A stretch of 64,000 bases of DNA, taken from Gonium pectorale. Lineage: Eukaryota; Chlorophyta; Chlorophyceae; Chlamydomonadales; Volvocaceae. The stretch covers positions 3,579,957 to 3,643,956 of the forward strand of contig LSYV01000003.1 in NCBI GenBank assembly GCA_001584585.1. The letters are read 5' to 3'. Position 1 is the stretch's first letter. Each line of letters begins with the position of its first letter. The notes beneath the pieces were generated by a model. That model saw only the letters and a program-made list of their open reading frames with translations. It was not told the origin of the DNA and ran no database searches. Position numbers and translations under genes: made by a program. Of this stretch, positions 42,201 through 55,486 are shown piece after piece.

Positions 42201-45200
42201 AGCATTCGATTTCACGGTGTAACCTGGGGAAGGGGCATGGCGTCCAGTGTTCACGACGTGACCCATTTCCCTACTTCACTGAACCTACTCAGCCGGCGCG
42301 CTGTAGCCTTAGCCTGCCGCCATACCGTTGCCGCACCTGGTCAAACTCAAGCTCGATGTCGTGGCCCTCCTTGTACGGCGCCATGATGAACGAGTGGGGC
42401 GACTGCGGCGCCGTCAGCGACGACGGGAAGCAGAGCTGCATGCCGGCGGGACCGTACAGCCACCACGGCATCTCCACGTCCAGCGTCGCTGCCGATGTCG
42501 ATGCGGGTGCGGATGCGGCAGAGGTCCCGGCTGCCGCCGCGCTGCTGCTGCTCGCCTCCGCGCCACCCGCTGCCGCCGCTGCCGCCGCCAGCCCAGACGC
42601 CGCCTCCGCTCCCAGCGCCGCGAGGCTGCTGCTCTCCGACCCCATGCCGCTTGTGGCGCCCGACGCCGGCACGCCGTTGGGGGGCGCCGGCGGCCACGGC
42701 CCCGCGCCCCACGCGCCAGCGCCACCCATGGGCGTAGAGCTGGTGGCCTGGCAGGTCAGGGCGTCGCTCAGCCAAAAGGCTTCCACCTCCGTCGCCAGCG
42801 CAACCTCCGAGCCCTTCTCCAGATCAAGCACGCTGAGCAGCCCGCCCCAGCGGAGCAGCACGCACTGCTTCGGCGCCGCCACCATGGCGCCGGCGCCGCT
42901 GGACGAGCTGGCGGCCGCCGCTGCTGCCGACGACGAGGAGACGGAGGATGGGGCCGAGGCGGTAGCGGTGGGGCCGCCGCCGCCGACCGCGGAGGCGGCG
43001 ATGGGCATGAGCGGGACGAGTGCGACATCGGAAAGGTAGCGGCCAACGTCCACCATGGAGATCTGCCGCAGCGTCGAGATGGTTGCCCGTGGGTCCCCGG
43101 TTGGGGATAACTCCCCGTGGACGGTCACCTCCAGCAGCGTGATCTCCAGCGGCTCCGATGCCAGCAGGATGTGGGAGCCGAGGCAGTCCATGGCCATGGG
43201 CGGCTGCGACAGTGGGTGCCTGGCAGGGCGAGGCGGGGGTACGGGAGCGACGTTGTGAGGAGGTGCCTAGCAGGGCGCCGTGGCCCGAGAGACAACATCA
43301 TATCTGCACGCGGCCTCCGCATTGGTCGGTTCAAACGGCTGTGGTGATAAGGGCTTTACAATATGGGGCACAAGGGGCAAGCGGGAGATTCAGCAAACCT
43401 GTTGCAGCCTGGGAAATCCATGTGTCCCTTGTGGCTTACGCCGTACATCAACCTCGTGTGAGTTTTCAACTCCGCCCCGTATCCCCGCTTCACCAGCCGC
43501 CTGCAGATGGGCAAACCTACCTGGCTAAAAGGGACGTGAGGTCCAGGTGGTACCGCGGCAGAAGCAGCAGCTCGCTGCCGCTCACGCCGCCCGCTCCCGT
43601 GCTGCCAGAGCCGCCCATGACTAGCGGCCCCGACGCAGGCGGCGGCGCGGGCGGCGCATGAGGGTCTGGCCCCGAGCAGGCCACCAGCACGCCCGAGCTG
43701 AGCCAGCCCATCGCCCGGCAGCTGACCTGCCGCTCCTGGCTGATGTCCCCAAACAGACGCCATCTGCAGCCGGCGTAGGAGAAAGGATGGGAGGCGATCT
43801 GGCTTCGTGCGGCGGAACCGCCGAACGAACGGCGCGCGCAGTTTGCACTGTATGCTTTGCAAACATACAAAAGGCTTGCATCATATTATCCCATGCTGTA
43901 CCGGTTTCAAGCTGGGTTGACCCACCTTTCCGTGACCCGGTTGTACACGGCCAGCCCGTTCTTGCCCGCCACCGCGACGTCGCTGCCGCTGGCGCTGACG
44001 GCGCAGTGCTGCAGGGGCCAGTTGCTGGACACATAGCTGTACGGCACGGGCACGTGCGACACCGTGAGGTCGCCGACCTGCAGAGCGCATCGCGGCCATG
44101 ATGTCAAAGACACGATGGCACTTGGAACGTGCTTGTCAGGACAGAGTGAAAGCGGGCCGCGGCATGCAACTGGCATATGAGGACCAGCAACTACAGGCAG
44201 CTGCCAGTACCACGGGGGGTGGGGGGCATCGGCAAGCCCATCGGCTCATCCCCGCAGTGTCACCGCCACCATGCTGACCTGGCCCACCGCCGGCTCATTC
44301 CCGTCGCCAGTCGCCCATGGAACCACGCCCATAGCCGCCTCGCCCGGTTCGCGGATGATCAAAAGCCGGTCATGGCCCTGTGGATGTTGCCACCAGAGAG
44401 GCAAGTCAGGTACGGTGAGGAAGCACTGCTACGGGAATGCACCTTCTCTGCTGACTATTCCTTATCGGCCGGTGCGGGACATGCTTGCGCCCCTACACGG
44501 GCGCTGGACGCTTTGTGCACTGCATCGACCGATCCATCTGCGATCCTGCACGTCGGCCGAGCCCTCCCTTTACCATCCTGTACCTCAATCCCGCAACCCC
44601 CTGTTCAGCCCCACATATAACAACGAAGCAGGCGCTACGGACTACTAAGAGGCGCTCAGCACACTTCACAGCCCCTTTCCCGAGGGGCGCCGCGGCCTTC
44701 CCCCGCTGTGCGCCAGCTGTGTCCTCCACATCCGTGACTCGACACGACACTTCCCCTTCCAGCCCGCCGCCCACCCAACCACACACCTGCAGCACGTGCA
44801 CCTCCTCGTCCGCCAAGCTGCTGCCTAGCCCGCCGCGTGCCACGCGGTGCTGCCCCGGCAGGCTGTGCGCGAAGTGTAGCTCCAGCAAGGAGCCGCCCGA
44901 GTATGCCGCCCCCAGCTCCCCGACCTCCAGCTGGTACCCGCCCGGGCCCCAGCACAGTGCGCTCACACCGCCGTCCAGCGGCACCTGAGGCGAGATCTGC
45001 GGCCCCGCGGCCGTGGCAACCCCGTTATACGACCGGGGACCACTGAAACCGGCACCGCCCATGGATGGCACCGGCGACAGGGTGGAGCGGCCGGCGTCGC
45101 CGCCGCGGCCAGCCATGCTGGTCTGGTGGCTGATGGTGCCCCGAGGCAAGAACGAGGGAAGCGGCGACAGTATGCTGGTGGGGCCTGGCTGACGCAGGCT

Positions 45201-47363
45201 GCACATGAGGCGGCAGCCCGAAGGGGACCACACCACGACGCCCTGCCCCGCGTAGCCCACGGCCAGGGCACGGCCGTCTGGGGACCACTCGATCTGCAGG
45301 GGTGCGAGGTGGGCGAGAATAGCCGGTGATTAGCAGCAAGATGCCCCCGTCAGCACGGGACATCGGACATCCGGTGTATGAAAACAGCCTTGACGAGTCA
45401 ACACCATGCAGCTTTGGCACTCCCCTTCGGATCCATTCTGACGCCCAGTGGTTGTCCCTTCAGGCCGCACGCAGCGAAGACCATGGCCAAGCACGACCGC
45501 CACAATCAGATACTCATCCTTGATCCTGGATCCCTCCCAGCGACTGACCAACGCCTCCCCAACCTCCTCACCCGCTCCGATAACCCACCTGTGACACGGG
45601 GCCTGTCTGCTGCACCTTGTGCCCCCAGCTCTCCAGCGACAGTACCCGCACAGGCGGCTCCCACGCAGCCCCGTCATAAGCCTCCGGCAACGGGCCGCTG
45701 TTGAAAGGGCTCATGCCCCCATCCTGAGCCCCATGTGAGCCAATGGCCGTCCGGTAAAGCCTGTTGGAGGGAGGGTGGAAAGGAAGAAGTGGGAGTCTCT
45801 GCGGCAGGTCGAGCACCCACACATGTGCAAACTCCGTTCGCCATGTCCTGTTCACCACCTGTTCCCTTAGTAAACAGGACATCAGCAGGGTAACCATGCC
45901 CATGCACATGGCGACACGGGGCACCGCATAAGTGCCGGCTGTGACAGCGACATGCCCCCCCCCCGCCGCACCGCACCTGTACAGCGCAACTTCGCCGCTC
46001 TCTCGCCCCACGGCAATGAGCTGCGCCCGCGCGCCCACTTGTGCGCACACCGCCTGCTGGGCGGGTCCGCACAGCCAACGCCCAAAGCTGAGGTCGCTTA
46101 AAGGGCTGAGGCCGCCCTCCCCCGCGCCACACACTGCCGCAGCGCCGTCCGCCAGCACCATCACCACCTGCCCACTCAGCTCGCAGTACCGCATCTGGAC
46201 GATTGCGCGCGACAGCTGAGACGGCGGCAGCAGCGCGCCAACCGCACGGCCATACGTCGTGTAGAGCCCAACTGGCACTGTGGCTGCCGACGCAAAGGCG
46301 GTCGCGCCGGTGCCGCCAGCGCCAGGAGTTGTTGGCTGCGTGCCGACGGTGTCCCGCCGCTGCTGCTGCTGCTCCCCGGGCGGCGTTGCAAGCGGGCCGC
46401 TGGATTGGGTGTTCAGGGCGTCCATACGCCGACCTAATTGGTCCAACTGTTCAGCGTCCGGGTAGCCCTCCGCACCGAAGTCAGTGGCGTCATCCAAGGG
46501 ATACGACACCTCGCGCATCTGGGTTGGCGAGTTGAGGGGGCACAGGAAATCAGGACTAGGCAAGCAAAATGACGAGGCCTCCCGGCCTACTAGGCATTGG
46601 CTGCACAAGGGAGATACCCCTGGAAAGCTTCGTTGACATGGCAGCACCGGCTGGGCGCTGGGCCACCGTGGGGTGGAGGGTGGCAGTCCCCCCCCCCCGG
46701 GAAGACTGGCTGTAATGGCACGGCGAAGACCCTGAGACGCCTGAAGCCGCTCACCTTGCCGCTCCATGACAGCGATGCCACGGTTCCATCCGCGAACCCA
46801 ACGATCAGCAGCCGGCCATCTCCAGTAATGGAGAGGGCACGGGATTCGCTGTCCATTCGAATGCTGCTGCGCAAGTAAATATCCACCTTCTGGATGTCCT
46901 TTGCAGCTATGTTGCAGGACGGATGCAGCAGCGTGTCTTTCCATGTGTGGATCGCGTACAGGTGCAGGTAGTTCTCAGACGTCTGCGAAGCAGCAAAGCC
47001 CTTCAGAACGGCCCAGAAGAGCTAGGCACGCAACGAGCTTCGGCTTCGGGGTTCCCAGTTGCGAAGTCCCACACCAAGCCCCCCCCCCCAATCCCGCGCA
47101 CGCCCAGAACTGCGCACCAGGATGGCGAGAGTCGCTTTTGATGGAGACCAGAGTGCAGCCACATGCCAGCCCTCCTGCTTTATGTCCTCCTCACTGCGTG
47201 CGCACTCGCTCAGCTTGAGCCTGTGCAGCCCTCCATTCCACAGCTGCACAGTTGTGCGAGAGACAGCGAATAGGAACTTTTCGGTCGCGTGGAGGTAAAC
47301 ATAGGCATCGCCAGGCTGCAGCTCAGTGAAGGCCACCTTGGGCCAGCCGTAAGCGAAGTACAT
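39212..47363 (-). CDS. RIC1: RIC1 homologue, Rab-GEF complex subunit
   Basis: In yeast and animals RIC1 with RGP1 activates Rab6/Ypt6 for retrograde traffic to the Golgi. Thirteen exons join in frame from ATG 47363: 47363-47118, 46982-46755, 46518-45977, 45760-45589, 45293-44787, 44077-43926, 43763-43521, 43219-42337, 42103-41910, 41710-41425, 41206-41004, 40882-40734 and 40575-39212, giving 1722 residues. The start MYFAYGWPKV matches the highly conserved RIC1 N-terminus. WD40-type strands follow (LHLYAIHTW, IEWSPDGRALAVGYAGQGVV). Later come LEFDQEVYPVGI, HFARSLEWLLFTALEIETNT and FAEVVVSVARKTDAALWPPL, all landmarks of the RIC1 C-terminal alpha-solenoid. The Ala/Ser/Gly inserts are typical of this genome. 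The protein is cytosolic and peripheral to the Golgi by homology. The gene is divergent from the methyltransferase gene, 288 bases away. Confidence 0.94.
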
Positions 47364-47651
47364 AGTTCAATAGAAGAAAGCTGCAGGGGCCGAAAGGCCG
47401 TCGCGGCAACGAGTCAAGTTTTCACGCCATTTCCCTTGACAGATGACAGGGCTAGAGCCCTTCTCTATAGCTGCGTTGCAGGCTGGACGCCTAGGTGCTT
47501 CAGGTGCGAGGATGAGGAGACCTGACACTCGAGTAACGGAGTACTACTAACCACCAACCATGTCATCCATGTCATTTTGCTCCTGCACTTGCACCATACA
47601 GTTAACTGTGCTTAGATCTGTGCCGCAGCGAGAAGACGGCTCTAGCCAGCT
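47364..47651. promoter_or_regulatory. Bidirectional promoter region, RIC1 / methyltransferase
   Basis: The start codons of RIC1 (-) and the methyltransferase (+) are 288 bases apart with no gene between, so a shared promoter is likely. No named element is recognisable. Confidence 0.6.
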
Positions 47652-49153
47652 ATGGATCCGACTGACGAGGCTCCTTGCGTAGAGGTGGCTGGGCCTGAAA
47701 TCCTGACTACAGTGCCAGTGAATGGGTGCAAAGTCACCATTGCCAAACGGAATCTGGAATATTTCGAGCAGGTACCCGGGCAGGGTTCCTCCAGGGTCCC
47801 ATGTGTGCAGCCGCCGGAGTGCGCCAGCGAGTGCTACGGACAACCCGGTTGTCAAATTCCCTCTTCTGCACACCACCGGCTTCCCCCTCACACCCGCCAA
47901 GCTCGACCATTCTGCAGCTCTGCAGCTTCCCATCATGCACCCACCCTGACCTTCCCGGACAGGACCCGTACTTCTTCGACTCAGACTACACGCTCGCCGG
48001 CTCCACAGGCTTCCTGCTTTGGGAGGGCAACTGGCTGCTCTTGCGGCTTCTGAAGGGCCAGGCGGCTAATCCCCGCCCGGCCACAACAGCAGCAGCAGGT
48101 GCAGCGGCTGCACCCGACGCAGCGGCGGCCCTCGCTCCGCCTGCGCTTCCCGCAGCTTCCCAACAGGAGGTATCGACAGGCGCGGCGAAGGCTACTCTGC
48201 ATCTGGGCAAGCTGCTGGCGGGCAGGCGGGTCCTGGACCTCGGCTCGGGCACCGGCCTGTCAGGGCTGTGTGCCGCCGCCTGCGGGGCACACGTGCTGCT
48301 CACGGACCTGCCATCGGTCTGCGACGGCATCCTCCGTCAGAACCTGGCGCGCAACGCGCGCAGCTCTATCGCACAGGTGGCTGACGGGGGAGTGACAGCG
48401 CATGCGGGCGAAGACGTGGAGGGTCGGTCGGCCGCCGGCTCTGGTCGTCAAGTGCCCGGGGGGAGTGCTGCCCTAGAGACGGACGGCACCGCTCCGCGGC
48501 CTGTAAATCCGGAGGCCGGGCTGGTGGCCGAGGCTTCTGGCAGGCCGTGGGCGGGCGCGGTGCCGGTGGGCCCCGGGACCGCAGCTGTGATGGCGCTTGA
48601 TTGGACGCAGCCGCTGGAGGCTCAGGCCAGGGCTGCCGGGAACGACCCACGGGACGCGGACTTCGTGCTGGCAGCGGTAGGTGCATTCGGGAGGATGGGG
48701 AAACCTACCATTGCCGGACGTGCAGACTCGCTGTGGGTGGGTCCAGCAACGGTGCGTTCCAACGCCGGGCGGGTCGTCATGCCCTGCTCGGCCTGCTAAA
48801 TGCAGGATACCATATGGCTCCTCGACAAGCTCCACGCCTTCATGGACCTGGTGGTGGAGGTTCTTCGAGCCGGCCGCCCTGGCGACGCGGCGGCGGGCGG
48901 CCACCCAAGCGGCAGCGGCATCTTTGGGGACGGCGGAGAGGGCAGCCGCCCCAAGCGGAGCTGTTTCCTGGCGTTTGTAGAGCGGGCCAACCCCGACTCC
49001 AAGCTGTTTGTCCGCAAGGAGGTGGCGATTCAGGAGCTCCTGGCGCGCGGCTGCGAGGTGGAGACGCTAATTGCGGAGGACACGGAGGTGTGCGGCGAGC
49101 TCCGCCCGGGGCGGGTGCTGCGGGTGACGCTGGCGGACGCAGGAAGGGCGTAG
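47652..49153 (+). CDS. Class I SAM methyltransferase, family 16 type
   Basis: Likely a lysine methyltransferase of the family 16 (METTL21/FAM86-like) group; the substrate is unknown. Three exons, 47652-47771, 47963-48676 and 48806-49153, give 393 residues, all phase 0. Exon two begins DPYFFDSDYTLAGSTGFLLW, close to the family's pre-SAM region. The SAM-binding motif is VLDLGSGTGLSGL, followed by VLLTDLP at the acidic end of beta-2. Splicing joins DFVLAA to DTIWLL, making the DxxY-like post-motif region (ADxIW in place of the usual DCIY). The C-terminus has CFLAFVERANPDSKLF, a family-like strand. A roughly 70-residue Gly/Ala insert lies between motif I and DWTQPLE. It starts 288 bases from RIC1 in the opposite direction. 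Confidence 0.85.
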
Positions 49154-52100
49154 GCATGGGCAGCACACTTGGCGCAGGGGGTTGCGAGCGAGCGACAAGG
49201 ACGACGTAGTTTTTTCGTAACCGGGAGCTTAGTGCAGGCAACCCCTAACATTCCTTCCACCTGCATAGTATGCAGTTGCTGTCTCGGTGTGAAATCGGGC
49301 GGCTTCGCTCGGCCGGGGCGAGGACGCCGGCGGTACGGGTAGTCCGTGGCAAGCAAAGATTCTGCTGCTTTGTCTAGTGCGTTGGGTGCAGGAAGCACTG
49401 CAATAATGAGCTGCTGACTGGCCAGGCAGCCGTCTGGCAGCCGTGTGCGGCCATGCGGGCACTTGCAACAGGCATCGCCGCCGCGAGGCCTTGCGGAAGC
49501 GCGCGAGATGGGTCTGCGCATGAACACGATCACACTTTGTGCAGGCAAGCAAGGCGACTCATACTAAGGCTCCCGCCAGCAGGCTCACTTTGGCTTTGTC
49601 CAGGATATCAGGCTTGACGCTGGACGGGGTTTCACGCACCCGTATCACCCCACTGGAGCCTTGCCCGTCTGGCAGAGTACCGGCATTTTTGAATTCGCAA
49701 ATGGCGGGGCTGCGGTATCCTGGTTTGTGATCAGCAGCTACGTTTCTGTGCCACTGAGAACGAAGTGACGTAGCGCGATTAACGCGCGATTCATAGTGAG
49801 CTGCTGGCGCGCCGCTGCGTCTTCGAGTCGTGTAGAGACAATGAGGTTAAAACTGGGCAGCTATGTGCTGCTCCCTTGCTCCCCACACACGCATCGTAAG
49901 CGCGGATCTGCCAACATGAACACGTTCGCTCGTGTATACCGCCATGAGTATGTGTATGAGACCCGCCACGGCGTAGCTGCCGTGCCTCTATGGCGTGCCA
50001 GCAGGCCTCAACTCGCTACTAGGCGAGCCTACGTGGCGGGTGAGGGCTTGTGCGTCCAGGGCCTGCATCGCCTGCCTGGCGTTGTATGTACCACCCTACT
50101 GGAAACGCCGCGCCTTCGGGTGTGTATGACCGTACGGATGCGCTCCCTTGTTTTTACAGTTTAATTTTTTGGCCTGGCAGCCCTAAGTTTGCGACTAAGC
50201 AGGTACAAAGCAGCGAAACGATGCAGAGAAGGAGGCAACGACGGGGGCATGACGTACGGTAGGTACAGCGGAGTAGGCCGCCTCTTTGTCCACCTTCACT
50301 CTGGTAGATGTGTTCCTACACGCCTCCCGCGGGTATTTCCGTGGAAGAAGAAGTTCGGCCGTCTCCTGCAGCCTTGCGGCCCTAAGTGCAATGTATGTCG
50401 GTGAGGGATGCAAGCAATACAAACCGCAGGGTGGCTTAGGAAACTCGCCTCACCCACGAACCCAGTTGCTCAGACGCATGCCGTAGACCGTGCTCGCCCC
50501 TAAACCGCCTTTACAATTGTGGATTCTGGGTCGCAGTGTTCCACTTCCCTGCGCCAGGGGAACCCTTCCCCTGCACCGGTCTGGCTTTTCTTATTACCCT
50601 ACTCCACAGGCGTGTACGTGATACCGACAAGATCCACGCTCTATGGCGCTTGCCGCATGTGAGTGGGGCATCGCGCGAGTTAGCCGGCGGGGAGGCGGGA
50701 ATCCAGCTGTGCTGGTGGGATTCACCGTCACGAGTGTGTTACGTCATGCGAATGTGCGTGCTTGTGGACAGGCTGCAAACAGACTAGGCGAGGTAGGCGA
50801 GCGTAGGCGAGCGAGGCGAGGTAAAACAGTCGAGCAGTCGAGCAGTCTGGCATTCTAGCCGGCAGCCCAACAACCCATTACGCATAGTACCTGCTACTAC
50901 ACGACCCCGCTACGTGGCGCCCGCTGCCCTGGGGGACCCCGAGTGACTTACGCTGCAACGGCGGCTGTGCCGGCTGAGCTGGAATGGGCTGGGCTGGCAA
51001 GTGGGCTGGGCTGCTCTCCAGACGGCAGAATCGGTAGTGCAGGAGCCGCGTTCGCGCGCCCGCTCGCTCGCTCTGTGTTCGCGACGCCATGTGAGCACAC
51101 CTGCGGGCGAGGAGCGCCGCGGTGTGAGCTGCGGTATCACGGGGCTGGCAAAAGATAGTATTAAGCCTCCACGTTCGACGCTATCATGCGCTTCCGGCCG
51201 GGACAAACGAAAGGCACTGCTGCCTACGTGCGGGCTAGGTGTGAGCGAATGCACGATGCCTGTGGTGATAATGCGGCAGCGGGCGACATGCTACATGTGG
51301 GTTGCGGCTGCCCGTGCTAAGAGATCTGTATGGCGCCTTGCAACCATCAGAACGAGCCACAAATACGGAGAGCGCTCCCCCCCACCTGCCGCCGTGGCCG
51401 CCCGTCTGCAAGCTGTCTTGGACGGCAGGTATGCCATACTTCGGCGCCAGGCGCTGAAGCGGGGTAGGGACAGCAATCGTCACCCTGCACCCAACCCGAA
51501 GCTCTCCATAGCTCCAGAGCCGCCGCCTACTTCATCATCGCCATTCACAACACACGCAAAGCAACACGAGCAAGACGCCTGAAATGACAAGTGAAGATAT
51601 ATAAATGCGTGACAGGGACCGCGTGTGCCAGGGCACGGCGGGTGCCCGGGTACCTGAAATGCCAACGCGATCTACGCACTTAGCTACCTGTGCAAGAGTC
51701 AGGCGGATGGGGCAAGTGTTACAATGCCTCCGCGACCTTGCTCGGCGTTCATGCGGTAGTTCATGTGACCGCAGTGCCGGCGCACACCGCCGTGTGCATT
51801 GACTGCGACAGCACAACACATGCAAGCCAGTACCGGTGCTATGTGCTCGATCGCCGTACATGTACATTCGAATGCAGGCCTGTCCAATATGCCCCCTCCC
51901 AACACATTAACAAACTTTCGAGGCCCTCACTTCCGCTTCCTCATTGCGCTTCCCACTATCTCCAGCTTCTCCACTCCTGCTGTCGTGCCTGCGCTCCAGT
52001 TCCTGTACAGATTACAGGCTCCCCCAGAGAGAGGTTGCAAGCCACACGAGCCGATTGGATCCCGACCCGCCATAGCAGAGAGGGTAAAACACCCTTAAGA

Positions 52101-52422
52101 GTTCTGGTTAGCCGTAGGGCCCAGAACTCGAAAAGACAACCGCAACTTAGCACATGACACCTTGACGTAGATTGTGAACTGAGGCAAGGATTGTAAGGGT
52201 CAATGTCAGTCCAAAACCGCATCATATTATGTGCCTACCATACACGTGCATGATAGCAAGTGAAGCTGTTCTCCGTCTTGGGCCGCTTAACTAATCGACG
52301 CCAACCACCGGGAAACTGTCCCAAGGGTCACTACTTCCGGGCTTGACTCACAGTGGCAACGACCATAGTCAAGCACACATTTTTTCCCACACGTACCGCA
52401 GTTCACGACCAAATCCGCCCAC
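49154..52422. other. Long intergenic region
   Basis: This holds the 3' UTRs of the methyltransferase (+) and the multipass membrane protein (-). I found only short open frames with no conserved motif and no coherent splice chain. Minor short repeats (agtcgagc) occur around 50797-50850. TTACA at 52012-52016 (TGTAA on minus) is a possible polyadenylation signal for the membrane protein gene. A small undetected gene is possible. Confidence 0.45.
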
Positions 52423-53660
52423 CTACGCCGTCTGGTAACCTTTGGCCTTCTCTTCGGCGGCAGCAACCTTGTTGAGGGCCTCCGTGGCAGCTGTGGCTCC
52501 AAGGCCTAGGAATTGCCACATGCTCCGGGCGCAGCAAAGGATCCCGAGCAGTAGGGCGATCAGCTGGCCAGTGCTGTTCGCCTCCTGCACGCCACTAATG
52601 TCGTTTCGCTGTATGGTCATCTCCACTATTGCGACGAGGACGATCATGCAAGGAATCAGAATGCAGCCCGTGATGACGGACTTGTAAATCGGGGAGCGAG
52701 GTCCACACCTCCAGGCACCCTTGGCGCTTCGCCCGCGGGGGCATGGGGCCGTCCTTCGGCCCAATGGCCCATTGCATGAAGGCATCCGTGCCGGCCTCTC
52801 GGCGGGCGTTGAAGGCCTCGAAAGCGAGCACGTCACATGCCAGCAACATAATTGGTACAACCAAGGCGTAAACGAAGGCGAGCGATGTGGCAACAATCAT
52901 GAATACACGGAACCTGCCATAGGCGTTGATGGTGCCAAAGAGCCAGAAGACGGTGCCGGGGCACGCCGCGCTCTGCAGGTGCCGGTAGCCTACGGCCCAG
53001 AACCACAACTGAAGAGAGAGTCCATAGAAGTTTATCAGGTAGAGGCAGATCGCCGTCAGCTTCCGGCGCTTACACAGGCCTATGGCGCCCCCGCTGGAGA
53101 TGGCCTCAACGGTCAGGAACTGGACGTTCACGACGAGCACAGACACCATGAACACAAAGTCCGATATGCCGCCCTTGACGATCCGCATGGACATCGCAAT
53201 CAGCAGCGCAAACACGGTGTAAAGGGCTGCACGACAGCATGAGCAGGAGGCGGGTGGTGAGCGAGGCTGCTCGAACCATCGGGTCCTGACCTGTGTCGAT
53301 GACCCGCAAGAAAGCGAGGGAAAAGCGCTGTATGCGACCAGTTGACTTACTTGTGAGTGCCGCATCGGCCACCTGGTCAGCCCTCGCAGCATCCTTGTCC
53401 TTAGTCCTGACGTCCGGATCGTAGTGATCTTTCGTCACCATGTCCATGACCGCCGCTGCCGCTTGCAGGTACGCGCCCACCCGGACGCCGAGGCCGATGA
53501 GGTCACCGTCCCCTCCTCTGTCGCACGCAGAGGCGTCTGCGGCCAGGCGCCGACGCCAACTGGGTGCATAGACACACTGGTGGCTGATGGATGCCGCCAG
53601 CAGTATGCCAAGCCCCATCTTGAGACAAGTGAGGGAGGGCAGGTACGCTCGTGTTGCCAT
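52423..53660 (-). CDS. Multipass membrane protein of unknown function
   Basis: From ATG 53660 the N-terminus looks like a cleavable signal peptide (LGILLAASISHQCVYA). A motif GLGVRVGAYLQ precedes an Asp/Lys-rich loop. Exon one is 53660-53351 and exon two starts at 53226. Exon two encodes four hydrophobic segments (for example TLYTVFALLIAMSM, FMVSVLVVNVQFLTV, ICLYLINFYGLSLQLWFWAV, MIVATSLAFVYALVVPIMLL). The 3' exon adds two more (VITGCILIPCMIVLVAIVEM, IALLLGILCCARSMW). An intron 52831-52720 restores the frame (exons 53226-52832 and 52719-52423; 333 residues), but the removed stretch also reads like protein, so a frameshift error is the alternative. The GVR-YLQ motif reminds me of uncharacterised fungal membrane proteins; that is a recollection, not a search. 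Confidence 0.65.
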
Positions 53661-55486
53661 GTCACATTGAAGTCAAACGTCGAGCCAACAAGTAGCAGAA
53701 CTGAAACCGTGAGCCGATAGTCACGATCTCAATTTTTAGTTCTGTTCAGACGATAGTTCGAGGGCGGGGGCTCATTCATGACTGAGCGCTACATCGCCGT
53801 ACGCGCGCCCCGTCATCACCGCCGTTGCAAGCTTTCCTTTCATGCGAGCGAAACGAGCTGCAATATACCAAGAGGGTTTAATGTTGCAAATAAGTGGTCG
53901 CTGCGTGTATAACGTGTCACCGGTTTTGGCCCATGGTCGCATGGCCGACATGTAGCAAGATAGTGAGATCAAGTTTGAACGCCGTGAGCGCTGTGGTGGA
54001 ACGTGACTGGGACTGCATCGATAAGGAGCTTTGTTTGGGAGACCACCTTCGGCAATCATATGATGTGGTCCGGTCGAAGCAACGTACGGTGACGCGGGGT
54101 TGAGTCGGAAGCAGGTTGAGCCGAATGCGCCAGGAAACAAGCGTTATCCTACAGCGGAGGCCCCCTTCCATCGGCCAGCAAGTATCGCGCTATGTAGCCC
54201 GTACGGCAAGTGTGAATCGAAACACATGCCTCCACTACCAGACATGCCACAGAGTGTTCAGGTGTGTGCCCCGGGGTGCCACACACCTGAACAGTTTAGG
54301 TAAGGACCAACGTGGCCCCATGACTGTGAACCCATAACTACCAAGGTGCTGCACACGGCCAACGTGGGTACGGGCGTGTATACTAGTTTGGCCTGATGGG
54401 CACGCAAGATCACGTTAAGGCAGATGCAAAAACCTGCCTTGCGAAGAAGCTACCCTGGAGTCTAAGCACTAATCGGCATCGCGCGCCTAACGTCGAGCAG
54501 ATGCACACGGACGCGCCGTACGCCATAGTCGTTGTGAGGTTCCTTCACGCTCCACGCGGCGCGCCAGTGGCATTGTTTGGCCTCACCAACACACCGCACG
54601 GGTAGCGGCTGACGATCCTATGCAACACATCGCACCAAGCACCGCGCCCATCTACCGCACATCTGCACGCTACACAGCATGTATGCATGTATGTATATCT
54701 AGTCTATCACCAAGGCAAGTCCCAGCCGCATCAAACCCATCAGGACCGACAGACACCGGTCGTAAGGGACCTAGCACCCGCCTGGCCACGCGCATAACCG
54801 CGGTGCGCGTTGGCGGTGGTTGGTTGCAAGGCAACAGGGCGGGAGGCGAGGCGCTGACGCGAAGGAAATCGCAGGCGCACGCTCGGCGCTAACGAGCCAG
54901 TTCCCGCACGAGGCCTTGCGCTCCTCGGGGTGGCGCGTCATTGTCCTCGCACCCACATTGTACCCGCAGGCACGCCATGCTTCAGGGCCAGACGCGCCCG
55001 TGCGGTGTGTTGACGCAGGGAGCCGACACTTAGGGAGCGGGAAGGACTGCACGTCGCTTTTCCAACGGGCAGGGCGGTGGAGGCCGCGGGCTCAGGCCCC
55101 CAGCAGTGCAGCCCCCTGGATTGGGCAGCGACTGGCGAGAGAGACGGGGCCAGGCGCGTCGCTCTTCACATGCCGCGTTCCGGGCATGCCGCGCGAGCAG
55201 TGTACCATTGCGGCTACGGCGCAGCTGTGTGGCCCGGTGCTACAGCGGGGAGGTCGTCGGCGAGCTGCAGCCCCCGTGGCTACGCAGCGGGAGCCGGCTG
55301 CCGGGTGGTGGTAGTGGACAGGCGAGCAGGGCAGGGCCCCAAGGATTGCCTGGCGGCCGTAAGCGAAGACGCGCTGGCGAGCTGTCGAGCATGGAAGACT
55401 GGCGGCCGCCCGGCTGCATGAGAGGATGGAGTAGGAGATGGTGTCCAGCAGGTTGACGGTGGTCTAGGAGCCGGCGGGTGTGTTCC
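53661..55486. other. Intergenic region
   Basis: This holds the promoter side of the membrane-protein gene and the 3' UTR side of the small GTPase. No supported exon is seen. A 14-bp stem hairpin lies at 54255-54293. Confidence 0.5.
54255..54293. repeat. Hairpin with 14-bp perfect stem
   Basis: Bases 54255-54268 are the reverse complement of 54280-54293, around an 11-base loop that itself contains ccccgggg. It is intergenic and the role is unknown. Confidence 0.85.
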
